Shown here in pieces: positions 8,494-18,128 of a stretch of DNA of 64,000 bases. Below the pieces are notes generated by a model, which did not search any database, was not told the DNA's origin, and saw only the letters and a list, made by a program, of their open reading frames with translations. Every line of letters begins with the position of its first letter. Within the stretch, counting starts at the first letter, position 1. Source of the stretch: Pseudomonas sp. Irchel s3b2 (lineage in GTDB: Bacteria; Pseudomonadota; Gammaproteobacteria; Pseudomonadales; Pseudomonadaceae); assembly GCF_900187445.1 (NCBI RefSeq), contig NZ_FYEB01000008.1, forward strand, positions 1 to 64,000, in the 5' to 3' direction. The translations under genes and the position numbers were made by a program.

Positions 8494-10689
8494 ATGACTT
8501 CTAAAAACAATCCGGCCACCGCGGTATCCGACCTGACCCTGAGCCCCGCGGCGAACAGCCCCTCATCGTCGAAGCCATTGACCCCGTCGCGTCCGCTGGC
8601 GACTCAGCAATACCTGTACTTCACCGAAACCAATACCGACCGCATCCTCGACAATCTCGACGGCTTGCGCGACCTGGTATTCCCGCGCCCACCGCATCTG
8701 GAAGGCGACAACGAACAGCACAGCGATCAGGAATTCCCATCGGTATGCCTGATCGGCCTGGGCCGTTGTGGTTCGAACATCGCGTTGGACGTGGCGGAAT
8801 TGGTGTACAACGCCCGCAAGTTCTATCTCAACGAATTCAACAACGAAGACCGTCTGTCGCCGGACAAACGCTACGCCGAAAAGGGCTACAGCCCGGCGCA
8901 GTGGATTCGCAATAACCTGCGCCTAGGGACGAACAAGGCCACTAAACCGGTGTTTCTGGTTGAGCCGTTGGTGATGCTCGGCGATCTGGACAAGGACATC
9001 GCCGGTCGCATCCGCTTCTCGCGCAAGGGCGAAAAAAGCGGCTTTTTACGCGACTACAGCAAAATGAAAATCATGGACTTGTCGGAAGTCCACGCCGGTG
9101 GCGCCGGTAACGCGCCGATCCTCGGCCAGTACCTGGCCAAGATCATCCTGAACAAGGATACCCAGCGATTCTCCAGCCCTGACTGGAAGATGATTCACTC
9201 GTACCTGATCGACAGCTGCGGGATCAAGGCTAACCAATCGCGCCTGTATTTCTCGATCTTCAGTGCCGGCGGCGGTACCGGTTCGGGCATGGCCTCGGAA
9301 TTCGGCCTGGCCCAGCAGCACTCGTACATGAACAAGACGTTCGACACCAAACCGATGGACGAGCACGACAGCAAGAGCGGTCATTCCTTCGTCTTCGAGC
9401 CGATCTTCACCAGCGGCATTTGCGTACTGCCGAACATTTCCGATCACCGCAGCGAAATGTCCGAGGCGCTGCACATCAACGCCGGCCGCCTGCTGTGCAA
9501 ATACCTGTCGGAAGAGTGGGACTTCTCCTACAACTTCGCCAATGAAGACAGCAGCGAAGCCAGCGTCATGGGCCGTATTCGCCCATGGAACGCGATGATG
9601 CTGATCTCCAACGACATCATGCGTTATGCCGAAGAAAGCGATGACGGCAATATCCAGAACATTGATGTCAATGCCATGGAAAAGCACGCCAACCAGTACA
9701 TCTCACAGCAGATCTTCAACATTCTGACGGCGCAGGCGGTGACCACCGACTACGATCAGAACTATTTCCGTCGCGCCGGCATCGACATCGGCGAAACCAT
9801 TCGCCTGGACGCCAACGACCTGTTCATGAGCCTGGCCGGCCCGGTGGCGATTGCCTACGCCGAATCCGTGGTACCGGAAACCCCGCCGCCGAACAGCGAC
9901 AAGTTCAAGGTGTTCGAGAAAGAGCCACAGCGCCTGAACATCGACGACCTGTTCTTCCGCTCCATCGACCTGCCGCACTTCAACAAGGTCACCCAGGCCA
10001 TCGAAGGCATCAGCCTGCTGCCGATCGAGTCCAAGCGTTATCGGGCGTCGCTTGAGCAGTACAAGAATTCGGGCTATGACGCGGCCGCATTGCATGACCT
10101 GCACTTCTTCAAGAATTGCTCGTCGGTGGTGTCGATTGTGTCGCTGCCCAAGGACTACAAGCTGTCCTACATGGACCTGAACCGGTTGAAGACCCATCTC
10201 AACAGCCTGTTCCCCAACACCACCCTCAAGCGTTATGCGCTGGTGATCGGCGCCTCGGCCAACCTGTCGCTGACCACCCTGATCGCCAAGAGCCCGTGCC
10301 TGTCGGACGACTTCCTGACCCTGATCGTGGCCTTCATCAAGCGCTGCTTTGCGAAAAACCCGTATCGCTTCGACGAGACCCTGGACAACTCGATCCTGGA
10401 CTTCATCATCAATGAAGACTTCGACGAAAACCGCATCGACGAGCTGCTCAATGAATTCGAAAACCCGGCGAAAATTCTCGATACCAACTGGTACGCGATC
10501 AAACCGATGTACGAGAAGAAGTACCGTGAGCTGATCAACGACAAGGATAAGTTTGTCTCGATCAACGACATCCGCCTCTCTCGGGATTGTGTGAAGAAGG
10601 CGATCAAGTATCTGCGCGAGATTTACCGTCACCGGATTGGCAAAACCAAGGTTATTTCTTTGAATAACCACACCGGCAAGACTGCTTGA
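8494..10689 (+). CDS. Large tubulin/FtsZ-like GTPase
   Basis: The 731-residue protein has a glycine-rich first nucleotide motif, CLIGLGRCGSNIALD (about residues 85-99), followed later by SAGGGTGSGMASEFG (about 257-271). The latter matches the tubulin/FtsZ signature GGGTG[TS]G. The family is probably the 'tubulin-like' group (Pfam Tubulin_2 type), distinct from cell-division FtsZ, which is about 390 residues. The first 40 residues are Ser/Pro/Ala-rich and likely disordered. The C-terminal third is charged and unrecognised. No partner gene is attached. The ATG has only a weak AGG upstream. Its role is unknown: filament formation or membrane remodelling is inference. Confidence 0.75.
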   Translation: MTSKNNPATAVSDLTLSPAANSPSSSKPLTPSRPLATQQYLYFTETNTDRILDNLDGLRDLVFPRPPHLEGDNEQHSDQEFPSVCLIGLGRCGSNIALDVAELVYNARKFYLNEFNNEDRLSPDKRYAEKGYSPAQWIRNNLRLGTNKATKPVFLVEPLVMLGDLDKDIAGRIRFSRKGEKSGFLRDYSKMKIMDLSEVHAGGAGNAPILGQYLAKIILNKDTQRFSSPDWKMIHSYLIDSCGIKANQSRLYFSIFSAGGGTGSGMASEFGLAQQHSYMNKTFDTKPMDEHDSKSGHSFVFEPIFTSGICVLPNISDHRSEMSEALHINAGRLLCKYLSEEWDFSYNFANEDSSEASVMGRIRPWNAMMLISNDIMRYAEESDDGNIQNIDVNAMEKHANQYISQQIFNILTAQAVTTDYDQNYFRRAGIDIGETIRLDANDLFMSLAGPVAIAYAESVVPETPPPNSDKFKVFEKEPQRLNIDDLFFRSIDLPHFNKVTQAIEGISLLPIESKRYRASLEQYKNSGYDAAALHDLHFFKNCSSVVSIVSLPKDYKLSYMDLNRLKTHLNSLFPNTTLKRYALVIGASANLSLTTLIAKSPCLSDDFLTLIVAFIKRCFAKNPYRFDETLDNSILDFIINEDFDENRIDELLNEFENPAKILDTNWYAIKPMYEKKYRELINDKDKFVSINDIRLSRDCVKKAIKYLREIYRHRIGKTKVISLNNHTGKTA

Positions 10690-10702
10690 CCCACCTACTG
10701 TC

Positions 10703-10733
10703 GATCGTTCCCACGCGGAGCGTGGGAACGATC
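10703..10733. repeat. 31-bp palindromic repeat
   Basis: A near-perfect palindrome with arms GATCGTTCCCACGC / GCGTGGGAACGATC. The same unit recurs near 17987, 24865, 38975 and 44480. It sits 14 nt past the stop of the tubulin-like gene and could act as a hairpin, but it lacks a T-run. Confidence 0.85.
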
Positions 10734-10895
10734 ACAATTAAGCAGCCAATCGGCTGCTCAATAAACTGTTCCCGTTACGTTTACGTCACCCTCGCCAAGA
10801 TCCTTCTGTGGCCTTTCTCTACGGCAACATGCCATCACGCTACTCGGCTACACACTTTTAACCGACAAAGCAACGCACCAATTTAGTGCGAGCGC

Positions 10896-11201
10896 TCAGT
10901 TCGTCGCCCTTTCCTGGATCAGAATCCACGGTGAAACAACCACCGCCCAAAGTTCGGGATCGCGTTCAAAAAGATCGAGCGCCCGTGTTTCAGACAGCTT
11001 GGCGACCTTGTCGGCGGCCAGCCAGGCAGCGACTTTCTCGCCTTCATCAGTTGCCACCGCTTCTGCCGCAGCGATCAAATCCAGGCTTGGGTCGACCCAC
11101 AATAGGGCACCCTTGGCGAAGAACGGCTCCAACTCTTTCCAGGTAATAGATGCGGTTTCACCAAGCAGTTTGGCATAGAGGGTGCTAGCGTCTTGAGTCA
11201 T
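10896..11201 (-). CDS. DUF2288 family protein
   Basis: A 101-residue acidic cytoplasmic protein beginning MTQDASTLYAKLLGETASIT. It contains the motif WKELEPFFAKGALLWVDPSL, typical of the small DUF2288 family found in pseudomonads and cyanobacteria. No enzymatic motif is visible. ATG 11201 was preferred over the upstream TTG at 11216 because AGGA is four to five bases before it. The function is unknown. It is monocistronic and divergent from braC. Confidence 0.8.
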   Translation of the reverse strand: MTQDASTLYAKLLGETASITWKELEPFFAKGALLWVDPSLDLIAAAEAVATDEGEKVAAWLAADKVAKLSETRALDLFERDPELWAVVVSPWILIQERATN

Positions 11202-11437
11202 GGGTCCTGTCCGCAAAAGAAATCCGACGTGAATGATAACGTCGGTAATGCGCCAGAAAAACCCGGATGCAATTGCGTTACCGATTGAAAAACGCAGGAA
11301 AAGCCAAGGAATGCTGCTGAATCAAGTATTAGCCAGCTAACATCCCGCCGTGATTCTGTCTTTTTCTTTCAATAAAGCGACACCCTCAGGTTTTGCCCCC
11401 TGGCGCCAGCTTCCCAGGCTAACAATCGGCGCTCTAC

Positions 11438-11453
11438 ACTGTACCGGTACAGT
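11438..11453. promoter_or_regulatory. Perfect 16-bp palindrome, candidate operator upstream of braC
   Basis: ACTGTACCGGTACAGT is perfectly self-complementary and lies about 100 bp before the braC ATG, in a 352-bp gap that otherwise shows only AT-rich promoter-like DNA. Symmetry and position fit a dimeric repressor or activator site. The regulator is not identifiable from this window. Confidence 0.45.
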
Positions 11454-11553
11454 TGCCGGGGGCATTTTCCGGAGGGTATCGAAAGATATCTGACCCGGTT
11501 CTGCTGCTACGGCGCCAGGACTATAAAAACTACAACAGTAAGAGTGGAGCACT

Positions 11554-12681
11554 ATGACTAAGGCTACTAAGCAGATTTCAAAACTGTTTGCCGCTATGGT
11601 TCTGGCCGGGGTTGCCAGCCATTCGTTCGCCGCTGACACCATCAAGATCGGTATCGCCGGCCCTAAAACCGGCCCTGTAGCCCAATACGGCGACATGCAG
11701 TTCAGTGGCTCCAAAATGGCCATCGAACAAATCAACGCCAAGGGCGGCGTCGACGGCAAGAAGCTCGTCGCGGTTGAATACGACGATGCTTGCGATCCAA
11801 AACAAGCGGTGGCTGTCGCGAACAAAGTCGTCAACGACGGCGTCAAGTTCGTGGTCGGTCACCTGTGCTCCAGCTCCACTCAACCGGCGTCCGACATCTA
11901 CGAAGACGAAGGCGTGATCATGATCACCCCGGCTGCTACCAGCCCGGACATCACTTCTCGTGGTTATAAAATGGTGTTCCGTACCATCGGTCTGGACAGC
12001 GCCCAAGGCCCTGCCGCCGGTAACTACATCGCCGATCACGTCAAACCGAAAATCGTTGCCGTTCTGCACGACAAACAGCAATACGGTGAAGGCATCGCCA
12101 GCGCCGTGAAGAAAACCCTGGAAGGCAAAGGCGTCAAGGTTGCCGTGTTCGAAGGCATCAACGCCGGCGATAAAGATTTCTCCTCGATGATCGCCAAGCT
12201 CAAGCAAGCCAACGTCGACTTCGTCTACTACGGCGGCTACCACCCGGAACTGGGTCTGATCCTGCGTCAATCCCAGGAAAAAGGCCTGAAAGCCAAGTTC
12301 ATGGGTCCGGAAGGCGTGGGTAATGACTCCATTTCGCAGATCGCCAAGGAATCTTCCGAAGGCCTGCTGGTGACCCTGCCGAAATCCTTCGACCAGGATC
12401 CGGCCAACATCGCCTTGGCTGACGCGTTCAAAGCCAAGAAAGAAGACCCGAGCGGTCCGTTCGTGTTCCCGGCCTACTCGGCTGTGCAAGTCATCGCAGA
12501 TGGCATCAAGGCCGCCAAGAGCGAAGACACTGCCAAAGTGGCTGAAGCTATCCACAAAGGTACGTTCAAAACCCCGACCGGCGACCTGTCTTTCGACGAA
12601 AAGGGCGACCTGAAAGACTTCAAATTCGTGGTTTACCAGTGGCATTTCGGCAAACCTAAAACTGAAGTTTCGCCTCAGTAA
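11554..12681 (+). CDS. braC: Branched-chain amino acid-binding periplasmic protein
   Basis: The 375-residue protein begins with a Sec signal peptide (basic start, hydrophobic core LFAAMVLAGVASHSFA, cleavage before ADTIKIG). The mature part has LIV-binding-protein hallmarks: GIAGPKTGPVAQYGDMQ, the GHLCSSSTQPASDIYEDEGV substrate region and ITPAATSPDIT. It captures Leu, Ile, Val (and Ala) in the periplasm for the LivHMGF permease encoded immediately downstream. GTGGAG precedes the ATG. A strong terminator between it and livH suggests higher expression of the binding protein than of the permease, the usual layout. Confidence 0.95.
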   Translation: MTKATKQISKLFAAMVLAGVASHSFAADTIKIGIAGPKTGPVAQYGDMQFSGSKMAIEQINAKGGVDGKKLVAVEYDDACDPKQAVAVANKVVNDGVKFVVGHLCSSSTQPASDIYEDEGVIMITPAATSPDITSRGYKMVFRTIGLDSAQGPAAGNYIADHVKPKIVAVLHDKQQYGEGIASAVKKTLEGKGVKVAVFEGINAGDKDFSSMIAKLKQANVDFVYYGGYHPELGLILRQSQEKGLKAKFMGPEGVGNDSISQIAKESSEGLLVTLPKSFDQDPANIALADAFKAKKEDPSGPFVFPAYSAVQVIADGIKAAKSEDTAKVAEAIHKGTFKTPTGDLSFDEKGDLKDFKFVVYQWHFGKPKTEVSPQ

Positions 12682-12703
12682 GGCCTTGGCCTGACTGACT
12701 GCC

Positions 12704-12737
12704 AATAAAGCCCACGGCGTGCCGTGGGCTTTATTTT
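12704..12737 (+). terminator. Terminator/attenuator between braC and livH
   Basis: AAAGCCCACGGC-GT-GCCGTGGGCTTTATTTT: a stem of about 12 bp ending in T-rich sequence, 23 nt past braC and 178 nt before livH. It would lower read-through into the permease genes. Confidence 0.85.
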
Positions 12738-12914
12738 ACGAACGTATTGGGCCGCGCTGGCGTGATCCGCCAGCCTCCCCACCTGAAAATCTCAAAACCG
12801 TCATCAGCGGTTCGCTGGCAAACCTCGAATTCGAAGTGGATGCAGATCCACGGGGCTCGAGCGGGAAAATGACTCCACCAGTGAAATGCGTATCAGGTTT
12901 TTAGGAGCGCTGTA

Positions 12915-13838
12915 ATGCCTGACATCTATCACTTCTTCCAACAGCTGGTTAACGGTTTGACCGTTGGCAGCACGTATGCCCTGATCGCCATCGGCTATAC
13001 GATGGTTTACGGCATCATTGGAATGATCAACTTCGCCCACGGCGAGGTGTACATGATCGGCTCTTACGTGGCGTTCATCGCCATCGCCGGGCTGGCCATG
13101 CTGGGACTCGACAGTGTCCCGCTGTTGATGACCGCGGCTTTCATCGCGACCATCGTCGTTACCAGTGCCTACGGTTACAGCATCGAACGGATCGCCTACC
13201 GCCCCCTGCGCGGCAGCAACCGTCTGATCCCGCTGATCTCTGCCATCGGCATGTCGATCTTCCTGCAGAACACGGTTCTGCTGGCGCAAGACTCCAAGGA
13301 CAAATCCATCTCCAACCTGATCCCTGGCAACTTTGCCATCGGGCCAGGTGGCGCACATGAAGTGCTGATTTCCTACATGCAAATCGTGGTGTTCGTGGTG
13401 ACCCTGGTCGCCATGCTCGGCCTGACGCTGTTCATCTCCCGCTCTCGCCTGGGTCGCGCCTGCCGCGCCTGTGCCGAAGACATCAAGATGGCCAACCTCT
13501 TGGGTATCAACACCAACAACATCATCGCCCTGACCTTCGTCATTGGTGCCGCACTGGCGGCCATCGCGGCCGTGCTGCTGAGCATGCAATACGGCGTGAT
13601 CAACCCGAACGCCGGTTTCCTGGTCGGCCTCAAGGCCTTCACCGCAGCAGTACTGGGCGGTATCGGCAGCATCCCCGGCGCGATGCTCGGCGGGCTGGTG
13701 CTTGGGGTGGCGGAAGCCTTTGGTGCCGATATCTTCGGCGACCAGTACAAGGACGTCGTGGCGTTCGGCCTATTGGTCCTGGTGTTGTTGTTCCGGCCAA
13801 CCGGCCTGTTGGGCCGTCCGGAGGTTGAGAAAGTATGA
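12915..13838 (+). CDS. livH: Branched-chain amino acid permease LivH/BraD
   Basis: The 307-residue inner-membrane permease has about eight hydrophobic segments. LivH hallmarks include LVNGLTVGSTYALIAIGYTM and YGIIGMINFAHGEVYMIG at the N-terminus, the cytoplasmic coupling segment RACAEDIKMANLLGINTN, and AVLGGIGSIPGAMLGG near the C-terminus. It pairs with LivM to form the channel. AGGAGCG precedes ATG 12915. Its last four bases overlap livM (ATGA junction), indicating translational coupling. Confidence 0.95.
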   Translation: MPDIYHFFQQLVNGLTVGSTYALIAIGYTMVYGIIGMINFAHGEVYMIGSYVAFIAIAGLAMLGLDSVPLLMTAAFIATIVVTSAYGYSIERIAYRPLRGSNRLIPLISAIGMSIFLQNTVLLAQDSKDKSISNLIPGNFAIGPGGAHEVLISYMQIVVFVVTLVAMLGLTLFISRSRLGRACRACAEDIKMANLLGINTNNIIALTFVIGAALAAIAAVLLSMQYGVINPNAGFLVGLKAFTAAVLGGIGSIPGAMLGGLVLGVAEAFGADIFGDQYKDVVAFGLLVLVLLFRPTGLLGRPEVEKV

Positions 13839-15087
13839 CTAGGAATCTTAAACAGGCGTTGTTCAGCGCCTTGCTGGTGTGGGCTGTTGCCTACCCGGTA
13901 CTGGGTCTGAAACTGACCATTGTCGGCATCAACCTCGAAGTCCATGGCACCAGCAACGCCACGCTGATCACCATCGCCGTGTGTTCGGTGCTGATGTTCT
14001 TGCGGGTGCTGTTCGACCAGCAGATCAGCTCGGCGTGGAAAGCCTCGCCCAACCTGCCGGTGATGCCGGCCAAGGCCAGTACCTTCCTGACCCTGCCGAC
14101 CACCCAGCGCTGGATCATCATCGCGTTGATCATCGGTGCGCTGGTCTGGCCGTTCTTCGGCTCCCGCGGCGCGGTGGATATCGCCACGCTGGTGCTGATC
14201 TACGTGATGCTCGGCCTCGGCCTGAACATTGTGGTCGGCCTGGCCGGCCTGCTCGACCTCGGTTACGTCGGCTTCTACGCCGTGGGCGCCTACAGCTACG
14301 CGTTGCTGTCGCACTACTACGGCCTGAGCTTCTGGATCTGCCTACCGATCGCCGGGATGATGGCGGCCACCTTCGGCTTCCTGCTCGGTTTCCCGGTGTT
14401 GCGTTTGCGCGGTGATTACCTGGCGATCGTGACCCTGGGTTTCGGTGAAATCATCCGTCTGTTCCTGCGCAACCTGACCGACCTCACCGGCGGTCCGAAC
14501 GGCATCAGCAACATTCCCAAGCCAACGCTTTTCGGACTGACCTTCGATAGAACTGCCGCAGACGGACTGCAGACCTTCCACGAGTACTTCGGCCTGACCT
14601 ACAACCCGGTAAACAAGGTGATCTTCCTTTACCTGATCGCGGTGTTGTTGTCGCTGTTCGCCCTGTTCGTCATCAACCGTCTGCTGCGCATGCCCCTGGG
14701 CCGCGCCTGGGAAGCGTTGCGTGAAGACGAAATCGCCTGCCGTGCATTGGGTCTCAATCCCACGGTCATCAAGCTGTCGGCCTTCACCCTCGGTGCTGCG
14801 TTCGCCGGTTTCGCCGGTAGCTTCTTCGCCGCGCGCCAAGGCCTGGTGACACCGGAGTCCTTCACCTTCATCGAGTCGGCGACCATCCTCGCCATCGTGG
14901 TGCTGGGCGGCATGGGCTCGCAACTGGGCGTCGTCCTCGCCGCCACGGTGATGATCCTGTTGCCGGAAATGATGCGTGAGTTCAGTGAATACCGCATGTT
15001 GATGTTCGGCGCCTTGATGGTGCTGATGATGATCTGGCGTCCTCAAGGTCTGCTGCCGATGCAACGCCCTCACATGGAGCTGCGCAA

Positions 15088-15091
<4 letters not shown>
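13835..15091 (+). CDS. livM: High-affinity branched-chain amino acid permease LivM/BraE
   Basis: 418 residues, about 10 membrane segments. The N-terminal extension (to about residue 120) is typical of proteobacterial LivM. The core shows MLGLGLNIVVGLAGLLDLGY, the LRLRGDYLAIVTLGFGEIIR segment, and the coupling stretch GRAWEALREDEIACRALGLN. It is the second half of the inner-membrane channel. It overlaps livH and livG by four bases at each end. Confidence 0.95.
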
Positions 15092-15855
<764 letters not shown>

Positions 15856-16557
15856 ATGCTGCAGTTCGAAAACGTTTCCACCTTCTACGGCAAGATCCAG
15901 GCGCTGCACAGCGTCAACGTCGAAGTCCGCCAGGGTGAGATCGTGACCCTGATCGGCGCCAACGGTGCCGGCAAGTCGACCCTGCTGATGACCCTCTGCG
16001 GTTCGCCGCAAGCCCACAGCGGCAGCATCCGCTACATGGGCGAGGAGCTCGTCGGCCAGGACTCGTCGCACATCATGCGTAAAAGCATCGCCGTGGTTCC
16101 GGAAGGTCGTCGGGTGTTTGCCCGTCTGACCGTGGAAGAGAACCTCGCCATGGGCGGATTCTTCACCGACAAGGGCGATTATCAGGAACAGATGGACAAG
16201 GTCCTCGGACTTTTCCCACGTTTGAAAGAACGCTTCGCCCAACGCGGCGGCACCATGTCTGGCGGCGAACAGCAAATGCTCGCCATCGGCCGTGCGCTGA
16301 TGAGCAAGCCCAAGCTGTTGCTGCTCGACGAGCCTTCGCTGGGCCTGGCACCGATCATCATCCAGCAGATCTTCGACATCATCGAACAGCTGCGCAAGGA
16401 CGGTGTGACGGTGTTTCTGGTGGAGCAGAACGCCAACCAGGCCCTGAAAATCGCTGACCGTGCCTACGTGCTGGAAAACGGCCGTGTGGTGATGCAAGGT
16501 ACCGGTGAAGCGCTGCTGACCGACCCGAAAGTACGCGAGGCGTACCTGGGTGGTTGA
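15856..16557 (+). CDS. livF: Branched-chain amino acid ABC ATPase LivF/BraG
   Basis: 233-residue ABC ATPase with Walker A GANGAGKST, signature MSGGEQQMLAIGRALM, Walker B LLLLDEPSLGLAP and switch His replaced by Gln in LVEQNANQAL, as is usual in LivF. It is the last gene of the livHMGF operon. Its ATG follows the livG stop without a gap, and a terminator lies 19 nt past its own stop. Confidence 0.95.
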   Translation: MLQFENVSTFYGKIQALHSVNVEVRQGEIVTLIGANGAGKSTLLMTLCGSPQAHSGSIRYMGEELVGQDSSHIMRKSIAVVPEGRRVFARLTVEENLAMGGFFTDKGDYQEQMDKVLGLFPRLKERFAQRGGTMSGGEQQMLAIGRALMSKPKLLLLDEPSLGLAPIIIQQIFDIIEQLRKDGVTVFLVEQNANQALKIADRAYVLENGRVVMQGTGEALLTDPKVREAYLGG

Positions 16558-16575
16558 GCGATTGTGGTAAACAAG

Positions 16576-16600
16576 AAAACGGCCTTCGGGCCGTTTTTTT
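16576..16600 (+). terminator. Terminator of livHMGF
   Basis: AAAACGGCC-TTCG-GGCCGT followed by T7: a compact stem with a tetraloop and U-run, directly after livF. Confidence 0.92.
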
Positions 16601-16648
16601 ATGATTTCTGGAATTCTCAATCGGTCGACTAAAACGACACCGATCCCA

Positions 16649-16730
16649 TAGGAGCCGGCTTGCCGGCGAAGGCGTTTTCATCGGCGCTGCATGACGTGAA
16701 GCCGCCTTCGCTGGCAAGCCAGCTCCTACA
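16649..16730. repeat. REP inverted pair (REPIN)
   Basis: Inverted units TAGGAGCCGGCTTGCCGGCG and CGCTGGCAAGCCAGCTCCTA with a central spacer, lying between livF and the toxin-antitoxin promoter. The arms carry compensating GCC/GGC and CTG/CAG versions of the same hairpin. Confidence 0.85.
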
Positions 16731-16761
16731 GATGCCGTGAACGCCATGCTCAATTGCTAGC

Positions 16762-16796
16762 TTGATCTACAGATACATTATCAATATATTTGTATC
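16762..16796 (+). promoter_or_regulatory. Promoter and overlapping operator of the Xre-RES pair
   Basis: A -35 TTGATC (16762-16767) and a -10 TATATT (16785-16790) are separated by exactly 17 bp. An inverted repeat with perfect arms GATACA (16772-16777) and TGTATC (16791-16796) brackets the -10. This is a natural site for autorepression by the antitoxin or toxin-antitoxin complex. Confidence 0.6.
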
Positions 16797-16821
16797 CGTA
16801 GACCAACTCGAAGTGACCACC

Positions 16822-17226
16822 ATGACAGCAATCTCCCAAGCTCAAGGATTCACCAAAGACCAGTGCGTGACTGGCTTGCGAGCCGCTGTAGGCATACTCG
16901 AAAAGTGGCAGGCGTCGAGCGATCAGGCTTGTCGTATCCTGCGCATTTCCCGCAGTACGTACTCACGGGCCAAGCAGCGCGATCCCGACTGGTCCGTAAG
17001 CCTGGATTCAGACCAGATGCAGCGCATCAGTTTTATTCTCAACATCCACGCCACTCTGCGCCTTGTTTTTGATAACCCTGAGAACGTCTATGGTTTTGCG
17101 GCGATGGCGAACGAAAACGAGTTCTTCAATGGCCGTACCCCGCTCGACATCATGTCCCAGGGGGACATGATTTCCCTGTACGAGACGTTTCGGCGGATCG
17201 ACATGCTGCGAGGCGCACAATGGTAA
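16822..17226 (+). CDS. Xre/MbcA/ParS-type antitoxin
   Basis: 134 residues from ATG 16822 (GAAG upstream). A helix-turn-helix-like N-terminal half (ILEKWQASSDQACRILRISR then STYSRAK) is followed by the C-terminal MbcA/ParS toxin-binding (DUF2384-type) region with LFDNPENVYGF-like RLVFDNPENVYGFAAMANEN, FNGRTPLDIM and a terminal small helix. Such proteins neutralise RES toxins by plugging the active site with their C-terminus and repress their own promoter. The stop overlaps the toxin start (ATGGTAATG), giving a tightly coupled antitoxin-first operon. Confidence 0.9.
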   Translation: MTAISQAQGFTKDQCVTGLRAAVGILEKWQASSDQACRILRISRSTYSRAKQRDPDWSVSLDSDQMQRISFILNIHATLRLVFDNPENVYGFAAMANENEFFNGRTPLDIMSQGDMISLYETFRRIDMLRGAQW

Positions 17227-17912
17227 TGGTGAGCCAACTGCCAGCATTGGCCGGTGAACAGTTGCAGGCCTACCGATTGGTCAATTCAAAGTTTCCGCCC
17301 ATTGCGTTGTTTGACGATGTGGCGGACGCGGACGAATTTGATGTTCTGTTTCAGATACAGGCCCTCACCAATCCGCGGCTGCAAAATGAGGTCGGTCGGC
17401 TTGAGCTGATACCGCGTGCACAGATTCCCTTTGGCATCCCTGGGTGCTCTTACGCGACAGCGCCTTTCACTCACGTCAACCCAGCGGGTTCGCGTTTCAG
17501 CGATGGCAGTTTCGGTGTGCTGTACTTGGCTGCCTCGATGGAAACCGCGCTGGCTGAGGTGCAATATCATCAGAATCAGTATTGGTCGAAAGTTCAGGGC
17601 CTCAATTACGAGAGGTTCGTTTTCCGGGGTTTATCCTGCACGTTCGTTGACGAAGCCATGAGGGATGCCGTCTCCATTCCGATGAACGATCCGATCTACG
17701 ATCCCGTCGATTACACGCACTCCCATCGTTTGGGAAAGGCAGTCAAGGAGGCAGGGTACTTTGGTCTGCGATACAACTCTGTGCGTATGCCTGGCAACTA
17801 CTGCTGGGCGCTGATGACCCCCAGCCCCGTCTCTTCAGTCATTCAAACAGCCCACTACGAGATGATCTGGAATGGCCAGATCACCGGCGTCAATAAAATC
17901 AGCGTTGCCTGA
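17220..17912 (+). CDS. RES-domain toxin (NAD+-degrading)
   Basis: 230 residues with the Arg-Glu-Ser family layout: AYRLVNSKFPP near the N-terminus, RFSDGSFGVLYLAASMETAL then AEVQYH in the middle (the E of METAL is the family Glu), and a late Ser in LMTPSPVSSV. Characterised RES toxins deplete NAD+ by hydrolysis or phosphorolysis and cause growth arrest. Which reaction applies here is not visible. It overlaps the antitoxin gene by 7 bp. The start could be ATG 17220 or 17226. All key positions look intact, so an active module is likely. Confidence 0.9.
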   Translation: MVMVSQLPALAGEQLQAYRLVNSKFPPIALFDDVADADEFDVLFQIQALTNPRLQNEVGRLELIPRAQIPFGIPGCSYATAPFTHVNPAGSRFSDGSFGVLYLAASMETALAEVQYHQNQYWSKVQGLNYERFVFRGLSCTFVDEAMRDAVSIPMNDPIYDPVDYTHSHRLGKAVKEAGYFGLRYNSVRMPGNYCWALMTPSPVSSVIQTAHYEMIWNGQITGVNKISVA

Positions 17913-17986
17913 CCGTGTTACCGGCGTAGTAGATGCCCACTGTCATACCGCCATCGCGAGCAGGCTCGCTCCCACAGGGGGTTGCC

Positions 17987-18017
17987 GATCGTTCCCACGC
18001 TCTGCGTGGGAATGATC
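17987..18017. repeat. 31-bp palindromic repeat
   Basis: GATCGTTCCCACGC / GCGTGGGAATGATC arms, one mismatch from the copy at 10703. It is preceded by a single REP half (17946-17977). It lies between the RES toxin and the bufferin operon. Confidence 0.8.
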
Positions 18018-18128
18018 AGTGAAACAAAAAGTTTTGTGGTGAGCTGTAACGCATCGCCCTGTCGTTTCTCTAGAGCAGTAAGCAAGCACAAACGTTTGCC
18101 AATCCAAGCTCAATTTCGGAGAAACATC

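Noticed and set aside
8484..8504. Six-codon leader ORF overlapping the tubulin-like start
   Set aside because: ATG at 8484 ends in TAA within the next gene's first codons, but it has no RBS; most likely chance.
18045..18068. ECF-sigma-like TGTAAC...CGTTTC upstream of bufA
   Set aside because: The -35-like and -10-like parts are only 12 bp apart instead of 16-17, so I do not call an ECF promoter.
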